Positions 34,981 through 42,499 of a stretch of DNA of 64,000 nt are shown here, one piece after another. Under the pieces are notes generated by a model. That model saw only the letters and a program-made list of their open reading frames with translations. It ran no database searches and was not told the origin of the DNA. The position numbers and the translations under genes were made by a program. The stretch is from an uncultured Clostridia bacterium (lineage in GTDB: Bacteria; Bacillota; Clostridia; Christensenellales; UBA1242), in NCBI GenBank assembly GCA_934746715.1, contig CAKVFI010000001.1, positions 310,001 through 374,000 on the forward strand. The letters are read 5' to 3'. The stretch's first letter is position 1. Every line of letters begins with the position of its first letter.

Positions 34981-35407
34981 TCCAGTCCTCCACAACGACG
35001 CCCATGCTACGGCAAGAACCTGCAATCATGCTCATTGCTGATTCAATGCTTGAAGCATTAAGGTCACTCATTTTTGTTTCTGCGATTTTCTTAAGTTGTT
35101 CGACTGTAATTTTGCCAACTTTGTTTTTAGGGGCTTTATCGCTACCCTTTTCAATGCCAGCTTCCTTCATGATAAGGTCAGCTGCTGGTGGTTGTTTAAG
35201 CACAAATGTGAAACTTCTATCTTCATAGATAGTGATAACACATGGAACTGTAAAGCCAACCATTGATTGTGTTTTGTCGTTAAATTCTTTAACGAAACCT
35301 GCAATGTTAATGCCATGTGGACCAAGCACAGAACCTACTGGTGGTGCTGGAGTAGCTTTTGTTGCAGGAAGTTGAATGTTAACAACTGCTTTAACTTTTT
35401 TTGCCAT
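34967..35407 (-). CDS. rplK: 50S ribosomal protein L11
   Basis: 146 residues. N-terminal PATKATPAPPVGSVLGPHGINI and C-terminal rRNA-binding domain with KVGKITVEQLKKIAE. Forms the GTPase-associated centre with L10/L7/L12. GGAG precedes ATG 35407. A conserved-looking leader hairpin lies directly upstream. Confidence 0.97.
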   Translation of the reverse strand: MAKKVKAVVNIQLPATKATPAPPVGSVLGPHGINIAGFVKEFNDKTQSMVGFTVPCVITIYEDRSFTFVLKQPPAADLIMKEAGIEKGSDKAPKNKVGKITVEQLKKIAETKMSDLNASSIESAMSMIAGSCRSMGVVVEDWNGNK

Positions 35408-35432
35408 CTCTATTCTCCTTTTTTAATATGTG

Positions 35433-35465
35433 GCGTGGTTAATGAGGCCGACTACCTCTCCCACG
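35433..35465 (-). promoter_or_regulatory. rplK-rplA leader hairpin, probable L1 regulatory site
   Basis: On the minus strand: CGTGG, then GAGAGG...CCTC, then CCACG, ~25 nt before the rplK ribosome binding site. A GTGGGAG...CCAC structure in this place is typical of the L1-binding rplK leader in Bacillota. Identity is by recall and position. Confidence 0.55.
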
Positions 35466-35503
35466 AAGTCCTCTCTCTTTAAGGCTGATTAGTTTCCTAA
35501 AAA

Positions 35504-35869
35504 TTACATTTTTAAATTATCATTGTCATCTTCATATAATTCTTCAAACTCTCTTGGTTTGTTCATTTCGTTGTAATAACCCAACAAATTGTGGCACCAC
35601 TTTTTTTGGCCAACTGTTGCTTGAATAAACTCAACCCAGTGGCTTTCCAACAAACCATCAGAGCAATTGAAGTCTGTTAAATATATTGATGATTCTTTTT
35701 GATTTCTGTTGTTAACCAAAACCAATTCAACATCTTTCAATTGTTTGTTTTGGTCTTTTCTTGCATTTACTTTTACAAGTGTATACAAATCTGCCAAAAA
35801 TGAATCGTTAATCCATTTTTGAAAATCTTTAAGTTTAAAATCTTTAATTAAATCACATTGTGAAATCAT
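35504..35869 (-). CDS. Unknown 121-aa protein between nusG and rplK
   Basis: 121 residues, charged, acidic C-terminus (EELYEDDNDN), no membrane segment and no recognised domain. AGGAG precedes ATG 35869, 8 nt after the nusG stop, so it is translated as part of the nusG-rplK operon. The nusG-rplK junction is usually direct, so this is an unusual insertion. A role near transcription or translation is guessed from position only. Confidence 0.7.
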   Translation of the reverse strand: MISQCDLIKDFKLKDFQKWINDSFLADLYTLVKVNARKDQNKQLKDVELVLVNNRNQKESSIYLTDFNCSDGLLESHWVEFIQATVGQKKWCHNLLGYYNEMNKPREFEELYEDDNDNLKM

Positions 35870-35877
35870 ATTAACTC

Positions 35878-36438
35878 CTAATTGTTGCTTACTCTAACTT
35901 GGGCAAAAGACAACTCAACATCGCTTTCGCGTCCAAACATTTCAACGCTAGCGGTCAATTTTTGATTTTCTTTGTCAACAGCCTTAACCACGCCAACAAA
36001 GTTTGCAAGTGAACCATCAAGGATTTCAACCATATCGCCAACTTTAACGTCCAAATCCATTTTTGCTTCGCTTACTGTTGCGCCGTCAACTCCCATACGC
36101 CTTGCTTCATCATCTGTGATAGGAATAGGTCTGCCTTTTGGACCAACAAAACCTGTGATATATTGAGTACGAGTTACAGCGTGCCAAATGTCATCACCAT
36201 ATTTCATCCTAACTAACATATAACCTGGCATTGTTTTTTTAGGCACAAGCACTTTTTTGCCGCGTTTTTCAACCAATTCATCTTCCATTGGAATAATGAT
36301 TTGGAAAATACGGTCTTGCAAATCGTACTTGTCAATGGTTATTTCAAGGTTTTGTTTTGCAACATTTTCGTAACCTGAAAAAACATGAAGCACATACCAT
36401 TTTGGTTCTTTATCAATGTTATTATCTACAATAGCCAT
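35878..36438 (-). CDS. nusG: Transcription elongation/termination factor NusG
   Basis: 186 residues. N-terminal NGN domain (KWYVLHVFSGYENVAKQNLE) and C-terminal KOW domain (VGDMVEILDGSLANFVGVVKAV). Binds the RNA polymerase clamp and modulates pausing and Rho or ribosome coupling. AAGGAG precedes ATG 36438. Follows secE by 14 nt. Confidence 0.96.
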   Translation of the reverse strand: MAIVDNNIDKEPKWYVLHVFSGYENVAKQNLEITIDKYDLQDRIFQIIIPMEDELVEKRGKKVLVPKKTMPGYMLVRMKYGDDIWHAVTRTQYITGFVGPKGRPIPITDDEARRMGVDGATVSEAKMDLDVKVGDMVEILDGSLANFVGVVKAVDKENQKLTASVEMFGRESDVELSFAQVRVSNN

Positions 36439-36452
36439 AACCTAAACTCCTT

Positions 36453-36746
36453 CTAGAACAAAAGACCAACAAGCCATGAGCAAAGTTTGTCCAATCCAAA
36501 CAAAACAAGTGTAAACACAATAACAACAACCAAAACCACACCAGTTTGTTTAACAATATCTTTAAATTTTGGCCATGTAACTTTTTTAAGTTCCGCACCA
36601 GTGTCTTTCAAAGACTTTGCCAATTTGTTTGGTTTTTTTGTTTTTTCCTTTTTTTGTTTTGTTTGTTTTGCTTTAACTTCAACAACCTTGCCGTTAGATT
36701 TGTTTTCTATTTCTTTTGTTTCAACTTGATTATTATTTTCAGCCAT
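36453..36746 (-). CDS. secE: Preprotein translocase subunit SecE
   Basis: 97 residues. A long Lys/Glu-rich cytoplasmic N-terminus (~1-50) precedes the SecE core: amphipathic segment ELKKVTWPKFKDIVKQT and one membrane helix (~67-95). Clamps the two halves of SecY. GGAGAG lies upstream. Standard place between rpmG and nusG. Confidence 0.92.
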   Translation of the reverse strand: MAENNNQVETKEIENKSNGKVVEVKAKQTKQKKEKTKKPNKLAKSLKDTGAELKKVTWPKFKDIVKQTGVVLVVVIVFTLVLFGLDKLCSWLVGLLF

Positions 36747-36754
36747 AATCTCTC

Positions 36755-36925
36755 CTATTTTGTTTCTTTATGAGCGGTTTCTTTTCTGCAAGTTGGGCAG
36801 AATTTTTTAAGTTCTAATCTGTCTGGGTCGTTTGCTTTGTTTTTAGTTGTGTTGTAGTTGCGGTTTTTGCATTCTGTGCACTCTAAAATGATTTTTTCCC
36901 TTTTGCTTTTTGCTTTTTTTGCCAT
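36755..36925 (-). CDS. rpmG: 50S ribosomal protein L33
   Basis: 56 residues from ATG 36925 with AGGAG; an 18-residue upstream extension is rejected. Zinc-binding form with four Cys (CTEC and CPTC). RNYNTTKNK and LELKKFCPTC are L33 hallmarks. First gene of the operon; its ~170-nt leader begins with a small U-tailed hairpin. Confidence 0.93.
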   Translation of the reverse strand: MAKKAKSKREKIILECTECKNRNYNTTKNKANDPDRLELKKFCPTCRKETAHKETK

Positions 36926-37067
36926 TGCTAACTCCTTTTTTAATTTTAACCAGCAATTAGTTTGCCAGTAATTCCACATTTAAATTTGATGTTTTTAAAC
37001 TTGATTTGGGTTTTAATCATAATCTTAAACCTGCTATTAAGTTTTAACTTAATAATAAAAACCTTAT

Positions 37068-37094
37068 CCGTTAAAAAAACACCTGCTTGGTGTA
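37068..37094 (-). promoter_or_regulatory. Possible attenuator hairpin at the 5' end of rpmG operon mRNA
   Basis: ACACC-aagca-GGTGT followed by seven U, starting only a few nt after the predicted +1. It looks like a short intrinsic terminator or a 5' stabilising hairpin. Confidence 0.5.
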
Positions 37095-37099
37095 ATCAT

Positions 37100-37128
37100 A
37101 TATTAACATAAACAAAAAACCTTGTCAA
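37100..37128 (-). promoter_or_regulatory. rpmG-secE-nusG-rplKA promoter
   Basis: TTGACA, 17 bp, TAATAT on the minus strand, giving a leader of ~170 nt. Confidence 0.75.
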
Positions 37129-37247
37129 CACAAAAAATCAAATTTTTGCAAAATTTATGCAATCTCTTTTTGCCTTAATGTCAATTATTTTGCAAAAAAA
37201 ACGTCAAACATATAATTTAACTTGATTGTAAAAGGTTTTAAACAACA

Positions 37248-37276
37248 AAAAATCACCCCAAATAGAGTGATTTTAA
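37248..37276 (-). terminator. Terminator of the 203-aa membrane protein gene
   Basis: AATCACT and GGTGATT arms followed by a U-run on the minus strand. Confidence 0.55.
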
Positions 37277-37282
37277 ATTTAA

Positions 37283-37894
37283 CTATTCTTCATCTGTGTT
37301 TGTTTCTTGTGCTGATTCTTGCATGGTTGGTTCTTCAATTTCAATGGTTTGTGCTTCCAAATCTTCGTCCAAAGTTTCAATCTCGTTCTTTTTTGGTTTG
37401 TCATCTAAACTGCCGTTTGAAAGCTCCTTTGATTGACGTTCCTTTTTTGCTGGTTTTCCACCCAAAAGTGCTTCAACAAAGGCAACTTTTTTGCCATTAA
37501 TTTCGCACACTAAACGGAAAATTGTGTAGCCCAAAAACAACAAAGCAAGGCAAGCAATCACGTTTTGGTAAATAATCATTCCTTTTAACACGTTTGGTTG
37601 ACCATATTCCAATTCAAGAGAAAGCATTTGCAAATTTGTTGCCCTAAATTCAAGCACAAAATAAATTATGCTTTCAAGTGCCAAAAACACTGCTGCGACA
37701 ACAAACAAATCCATCATTCTTTTGCGGGTTGATTTGTCGGTTAACACCACGATTAGCAAAGCCAAAACAATACCAAGATAAGCAACAAAACTCACACCAA
37801 CCCCATTAAAAAAATTGAGCAAAGTATTCCAAGCCAAACTGATTGCAATAGTGGCAAATACTAACACATAAGATAATTTTAAATTTTTAGACAT
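37283..37894 (-). CDS. Four-helix membrane protein with acidic tail
   Basis: 203 residues. Four hydrophobic segments (~8-28, 30-48, 59-78, 104-125) and a long charged, Glu-rich C-terminal tail (~140-203, with GGKPAKKERQSKE then EIETLDEDLEAQTIEIEEP). Probably a cytoplasmic tail on a membrane base. No family recognised. AGAGG lies upstream of ATG 37894, with its own terminator. Confidence 0.6.
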   Translation of the reverse strand: MSKNLKLSYVLVFATIAISLAWNTLLNFFNGVGVSFVAYLGIVLALLIVVLTDKSTRKRMMDLFVVAAVFLALESIIYFVLEFRATNLQMLSLELEYGQPNVLKGMIIYQNVIACLALLFLGYTIFRLVCEINGKKVAFVEALLGGKPAKKERQSKELSNGSLDDKPKKNEIETLDEDLEAQTIEIEEPTMQESAQETNTDEE

Positions 37895-38042
37895 ATTTAA
37901 CCTCTTATCTATATTATAATTAATTTTTGCTTATTTTGCAAATAAAAATACATTTCTTTGACTGTTACATTTGCAATTTGGTTGCATTTTTTAAAAATTT
38001 TAACAAAAAATTTGGCAAATTTTGGCATATTTGGGCAACTAA

Positions 38043-38068
38043 AACCATTTTAAATGGTATTTTTTTGA
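38043..38068 (+). terminator. Terminator/attenuator ahead of the phage-like pair
   Basis: ACCATTTTAAATGGT stem then T-run, ending ~5 nt before the AAAGGAG of the 56-aa gene. No plus-strand gene lies upstream, so it may act as an attenuator. Confidence 0.5.
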
Positions 38069-38084
38069 AAAAAGGAGATTCCCG

Positions 38085-38255
38085 ATGGAAGAAACACTTG
38101 AACTAGCTTTGAAAAAAATTGCCGATTTGGAACGGAAATTGGAAAAGTATTTTGAAATCTTATATATAGAAAACGAATTGGATTTTATTTTGAAAGGCAA
38201 CTATGTTTTGGATAGTGAAATTGACAAGATTCTATCTGGCGAATACACAGTTTAA
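38085..38255 (+). CDS. 56-aa coiled-coil protein, phage-tail-associated type
   Basis: 56 residues; AAAGGAG precedes ATG 38085. The first ~25 residues form a Leu/Lys/Glu heptad coiled coil (ELALKKIADLERKLEKYFEI), followed by an acidic segment. Similar short coiled coils accompany tail genes in phages. It ends 8 nt before the LRR gene, so the two are almost certainly co-transcribed. Confidence 0.6.
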   Translation: MEETLELALKKIADLERKLEKYFEILYIENELDFILKGNYVLDSEIDKILSGEYTV

Positions 38256-38263
38256 GGAGAAAT

Positions 38264-39340
38264 ATGACAAGCATTGAACAATTAAAACAAGAACTTTTAA
38301 CCCAAAAATCAGCAATAGAAACAAAAGGTGGCGTGGTTAATGTTGCAAACACAAATCCAAGCCCCGCGGAAATAACTGCTGGTATAAACAGCATCTCAAT
38401 CCCAAATTTTTCCACAGCAACTGCCACCGAAGAAGATGTTGTTAAAGGCAAAACTTTTTATGCAACCAACAACACCTTAAAAACTGGAACATTGGAAGCG
38501 TTTACTGCCACAGAATTGGAAATTTTGTTTAACAATTCTTCCGCAACTCCTATTGCAACAAAACTAAATTATTATGTGCCACAAAACACAACAAAAATAA
38601 GAGATTATTTTATGTGTCAAAGCCAAAGCACATTGGATATTTATTTTAACGATGAATTGCAAGAAATTGGCGATCACGCATTTCAAGACTGCCCCAATAT
38701 TAGGTTTAAAAATTTTACTGAAGCAACCAATTTGCACACTATTGGCGAAAGGGGGCTACAAGGTGATACATCAATTGATTTAACAAATATTCCATCTTGC
38801 ATCACAAATTTAAAGAGTTATGCCTTTGCCGATGTATTAACAAAAGGCAAAAGCCTTATTATCCCCGCAAATGTAACAGAATATGGCAACTTTACTTTTG
38901 GTGTTTCAATTACAAACAAACGTATTTTTTGTGATAATGTTGACTTTTCACAATTCACTAATTCAACATTGGGCAACGGTTTGCTTTGTGGTGTGATTTG
39001 TGATTGCGATTTTACAACGCCATCAACCATAACAACTGTGTCGCAATACTTTAATTATCTTGGGTCTTTTAACAACATCACGATCACCGCCAATGTTACT
39101 CAATTGAGCCCATACTGTTTTGGAACAAAAACTGCGGAACCTGCCGAAACAAACAAATTGTCAACTGTAACTTTCCTTAGTGAAACACCGCCAACTTGCG
39201 GAATGCAGCCTTTTGGTGACAGAAGTTCAAGAGCAAAATCAAAATTTTATGTGCCAGACCAGTCTGTTGAAGCTTACAAAACAAAAGCAAACCTTTCATA
39301 TTATTCTGCCTATTTTTATCCAATGTCACAAAAGCCATAA
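38264..39340 (+). CDS. LRR_5 (BspA-type) protein with phage-tail N-terminus
   Basis: 358 residues, no signal peptide. The first ~85 residues resemble phage tail-tip proteins: LLTQKSAIETKGGVVNV, AEITAGINSI and the module ATEEDVVKGKTFYATNN then LKTGT. The rest is BspA-like leucine-rich repeats (LQEIGDHAFQDCPNI, LKSYAFADV, AFVTEY-type units). Phages and prophages use such repeats for host or receptor contact. No terminase, capsid, portal or integrase gene is near, so this is a phage remnant or a captured tail gene. AAGGAGA precedes ATG 38264, with a strong terminator downstream. Confidence 0.65.
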   Translation: MTSIEQLKQELLTQKSAIETKGGVVNVANTNPSPAEITAGINSISIPNFSTATATEEDVVKGKTFYATNNTLKTGTLEAFTATELEILFNNSSATPIATKLNYYVPQNTTKIRDYFMCQSQSTLDIYFNDELQEIGDHAFQDCPNIRFKNFTEATNLHTIGERGLQGDTSIDLTNIPSCITNLKSYAFADVLTKGKSLIIPANVTEYGNFTFGVSITNKRIFCDNVDFSQFTNSTLGNGLLCGVICDCDFTTPSTITTVSQYFNYLGSFNNITITANVTQLSPYCFGTKTAEPAETNKLSTVTFLSETPPTCGMQPFGDRSSRAKSKFYVPDQSVEAYKTKANLSYYSAYFYPMSQKP

Positions 39341-39341
39341 A

Positions 39342-39371
39342 AGCAAAAAGCACATTTCAATGTGCTTTTTT
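39342..39371. terminator. Bidirectional terminator
   Basis: AAAAAGCACA, TTTCAA, TGTGCTTTTTT, between the LRR gene and vanW. Confidence 0.8.
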
Positions 39372-39382
39372 GTTATTCATTT

Positions 39383-40807
39383 TCATTGATTTAAAGTGTT
39401 TTCTCTTGCCTTTGTGCCAACAATTATGATTGTGTTTTGTGGTTTAAATTTGTCATAACGCAAAAGTTGTTTTTCAACAAGTTTGCCATTTTGATATTTT
39501 TCCCTATATGACTTAACTTCCATGCCACGGCTACCCTTTTTAAGCACAAAACTTTCATCATCATATTGCACTTTGTCGGCATACTCATGCGCGTTGTCTT
39601 GTTTAATTTCTTCACCGGGTTCGGTTGTGGAAACAATTTCATTTGCAAGGCGATACTCCACACCATTTAAATCTGCACCAAAAATGCGAATGCGGATTTT
39701 GTTTGAAGAAAAATTTGTTACAATTGTGATTTTTTCGCTTGTTGTGTTTTCAAATTTCAAATCGCTGCTGCCAAAATTGACCATTGCGTCAAAGCCATGT
39801 TTAACATAGCCAACTTGCTTGCTATGCTTGTTTGCTTCCACAATTTTAAGCCCCGCCAAAAGTGCGCTGTTGTAAAGCGTGCTGGAAACTTGGCACACTC
39901 CACCACCCAAGCCGTCCACAAACTCGTTGTTAACAATAATTTTTGCTGGTCTATACCCGTTTGCTTGCGTGCGTCTGCCAACAATTTTGTTAAACGAAAA
40001 CACTTCGCCAGGCAAAATCTCTTGCAAATTGAGTGCGGTTAAGGCATTTTTTATGTTGTGCTTTCTATCCGCGCTGGACGACACAATGTTTGTGCAAAAT
40101 TCCCCACGAAGAGAAGTAAATTTTGCAAAATCTTGCGCGTAAGTGGTTGGATTTAAAACAACAATTGGCAAATCAAATTTAAGGGGTTGGTTTTTTAAAT
40201 ATGCCTTTGCAATTTTGTTGTACAACTTTGTTTTGTTCAACATCAAACCAGATTTTTCACGCGTTATGTAAAACACTTTTTCGCTGTTTGTGTTTATGGT
40301 TAAACTGGCGTTTTGTGGTTTTTTTGCAATGTTTTTTTCTGCAATCGTTACAATTTGATTTAAATTTGGAAAAATATAATTTAATGCAATTTCCGTGTCG
40401 AACCCAGCTGATAACATTTGTTTTAACAACTTTGCCCGTGTTTGTTTGTTTTCAAACCTATTGTAGCGGTTTATTTCAAAATTTTCATTAAAAACATTGC
40501 CTGTTTTGATGTTTGGCTGTAACGCGTAAACAAAACTTTTTTGTTGAAATGTAAATTCAATTTTTTCATTTAAATTTGCGTGTTTGTCTGTTTGTTTTTG
40601 TGTTGAATTGCTATTGATATTTTTATTCTCCATTTGATTTGTTGCTTTAAAAGCCAAATCACAGTTAAACTCGTTGGCAGACAAATTTTTGATTGTTGCA
40701 ATGGCGTTTGTTTTTGTTAAAGCAAAACATGGTTGTGAACTAGTTTTTGCACAACCAAATATAACAAAAAACGCACACAAAAAGGCAAACAACAAATGCT
40801 TTTTCAT
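39383..40807 (-). CDS. VanW-family lipoprotein with G5-like C-terminus
   Basis: 474 residues from ATG 40807; the frame extends to 40924 but would lose the signal peptide. Lipobox IFGCA (~19). A YoaR-like peptidoglycan-binding part (~60-230) precedes the VanW domain: ILPGEVFSFNKIVGRRT, GYRPAKIIVNNEFVDGLGGGVCQVSSTLYNS. The last ~90 residues have the G5-type pattern (STTEPGEEIKQD ... VKSYREKYQNGK). Likely acts at the cell wall. No strong ribosome binding site; a weak CATACT lies 6 nt before ATG. It could also be read from rmuC, which ends 46 bp upstream. Confidence 0.83.
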   Translation of the reverse strand: MKKHLLFAFLCAFFVIFGCAKTSSQPCFALTKTNAIATIKNLSANEFNCDLAFKATNQMENKNINSNSTQKQTDKHANLNEKIEFTFQQKSFVYALQPNIKTGNVFNENFEINRYNRFENKQTRAKLLKQMLSAGFDTEIALNYIFPNLNQIVTIAEKNIAKKPQNASLTINTNSEKVFYITREKSGLMLNKTKLYNKIAKAYLKNQPLKFDLPIVVLNPTTYAQDFAKFTSLRGEFCTNIVSSSADRKHNIKNALTALNLQEILPGEVFSFNKIVGRRTQANGYRPAKIIVNNEFVDGLGGGVCQVSSTLYNSALLAGLKIVEANKHSKQVGYVKHGFDAMVNFGSSDLKFENTTSEKITIVTNFSSNKIRIRIFGADLNGVEYRLANEIVSTTEPGEEIKQDNAHEYADKVQYDDESFVLKKGSRGMEVKSYREKYQNGKLVEKQLLRYDKFKPQNTIIIVGTKARENTLNQ

Positions 40808-40853
40808 ATGCGTAGTATGCGTATTTCCGCTCGAATTATGTAAAATTTTGTAT

Positions 40854-42137
40854 CTATTCCACATTTGGCAACTCGTCTGGTGGAGTGCCGTCATCATCGT
40901 TTTGGTCGTAATCAATGCCAACAACTTGGCTTACATCTCCCAACTTTTTGGCAATTTTGCGTGATGATTTTGTTGCTAATTCTATGTTGGAATTTGCTTC
41001 GCTTATTTTGTTTTGAGTTTTAAGCAACAACGCCACAAATTTTTCAAACTCTTGCTTGAATGTGGACAAAACCTGCCACAATTCGCTGCTGCGTTTTTCA
41101 ATATACATTGTTTTAAAGCCAAGTTGCAAACTATTGAGCAATGCAGTCAAAGTGGTTGGCCCGCACACAACAATTTTGTATTGATTTTGAAGTGTTTCCA
41201 TAAGTTCAACATCTCGCACAACTTCGGCGTAAAGCCCTTCAATTGGCAAAAACATAACTGCAAAATCGGTTGTGTCTGGCACTGAAATGTATTTTTCCTT
41301 AATTGATTTTGCTTCTTCCTTGATGCGCTTAACAAGTTGTTTTTGAGCATGTTCAATGGCGTCCTTGTCCATTGTTTCGCTGGCTTCAACAAGGCGGTTG
41401 TAGTCTTCAAGTGGAAATTTGCTGTCTATTGGCAAATACACTTCTTTTTCGTCTTTGCCCGGCATAACCACGGCAAAATCAACGCGCTCTTTGCTGTTCT
41501 TTTTGATTTGCACTTGCGATTTGTATTGGCTTGGTGCAAGCATTTGGTCAAGCAGAGAGCTTAACATCACTTCGCCCCAACCGCCACGCACTTTAACATT
41601 GCCCAAAACTCGCTTAAGGTCGCCAACACCATTTGCAAGCGTGCGCATTTCTCCAATGCCCAAGTTAACACTTTCCAAACTCTGTTGAATTTTGGAAAAA
41701 CTTTCGTTAAGGCGTTGAGATAGGCTGTTGTTCAATTTTTCATCAACAGTTTCTCGCATTTTTTCCAATTGCTTTTCGTTTTGCTGGCTCATTGTGATGA
41801 GTGCAGCGTTTACATTGTTTGTCAACTTTTCAATGCGTTGCTCGTTGCGGGTGGTAAGTTCGTCCACACGCTTGGAAATGCTGTCAAACTCTTGTTTTTG
41901 CAAAACAGACAAATTGCTGATTGTGTTTTGCGTCATCACTTCGCTGTTTTTAAGTTGTTGCATAATCATGTTGTTAACCAACTGATTTTGCTCTTTTTGG
42001 CTTGTAAAAAGCGACTGCAATTTTTCGGCATCGTATTCCGAACTCATTGCAGATTTCTTTTTGTACATAACCACAAAAACGATGAGTGTTATTAACCACA
42101 CTCCACCCAATATAGACCCTAAAATTATATATCCCAT
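40854..42137 (-). CDS. rmuC: DNA recombination protein RmuC
   Basis: 427 residues. N-terminal membrane helix (~2-24), long coiled coil (~35-165) and the RmuC domain of nuclease-like fold (VRGGWGEVMLSSLLDQML, RVDFAVVMPG, YLPIDSKFPLEDY, FLPIEGLYAEV). Linked to restraint of inverted-repeat recombination. AAGGAAA precedes ATG 42137. Palindromic repeats lie directly upstream, a coincidence worth noting. Confidence 0.9.
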   Translation of the reverse strand: MGYIILGSILGGVWLITLIVFVVMYKKKSAMSSEYDAEKLQSLFTSQKEQNQLVNNMIMQQLKNSEVMTQNTISNLSVLQKQEFDSISKRVDELTTRNEQRIEKLTNNVNAALITMSQQNEKQLEKMRETVDEKLNNSLSQRLNESFSKIQQSLESVNLGIGEMRTLANGVGDLKRVLGNVKVRGGWGEVMLSSLLDQMLAPSQYKSQVQIKKNSKERVDFAVVMPGKDEKEVYLPIDSKFPLEDYNRLVEASETMDKDAIEHAQKQLVKRIKEEAKSIKEKYISVPDTTDFAVMFLPIEGLYAEVVRDVELMETLQNQYKIVVCGPTTLTALLNSLQLGFKTMYIEKRSSELWQVLSTFKQEFEKFVALLLKTQNKISEANSNIELATKSSRKIAKKLGDVSQVVGIDYDQNDDDGTPPDELPNVE

Positions 42138-42497
42138 TTGTTTTTCCTTTTAAATTTGATTTCTATAAATCATTGTAAAAAATAAATTAAATTTGCATAA
42201 ATTAACCAAATTAATGATTGAATATATTTATTATAAATAAAAACAAACAATTTGTAAATTAAAATAAATATTAATCCACAACAAACAAAAGTTAAGCACA
42301 AAGCTCCCACAAAAACAACTTGTTGGTTGAGTGTATCTTCCATGTCATACCGAGAACATATATTGTTCGAGTGTATCTATATAGATTTACTCGACCTATA
42401 AATAGGTCTCGAAATGACAAGTATGTGTTCGTTCAGAATGACAAGTAGGTGAGTGTATCTTTTGCAAAAAAACAACGGCGTATAAATGCTGTTGTTT
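42138..42497. other. Intergenic region with palindromic repeat
   Basis: Holds the repeat at 42324-42421, a further GTATCT-ended piece to 42460 and the terminator of the next gene. No gene seen. Confidence 0.6.
42324..42460. repeat. Palindromic intergenic repeat, copy 1
   Basis: Core 42343-42421 starts TGTCATACCGAG and ends CTCGAAATGACA, i.e. terminal inverted repeats with an internal GATTTACTCGACCTATAAAT segment. Flanked by TTGGTTGAGTGTATCT (42324-42339) and GTGAGTGTATCT. A second core copy is at 44216-44292. Confidence 0.8.
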
Positions 42498-42499
42498 TT
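42466..42499 (-). terminator. Terminator of the TasA-like chimera gene
   Basis: ACAACAGC, 8-nt loop, GCCGTTGT then U-run on the minus strand. Confidence 0.65.

Larger units (their letters stand above)
36926..37282. other. rpmG leader and promoter region
   Basis: Holds the rpmG operon promoter, a 5' hairpin with U-run and a second hairpin (TATTAAG/CTTAATA at ~37023-37043). The terminator of the next gene is at 37248-37276. No gene seen. Confidence 0.6.
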
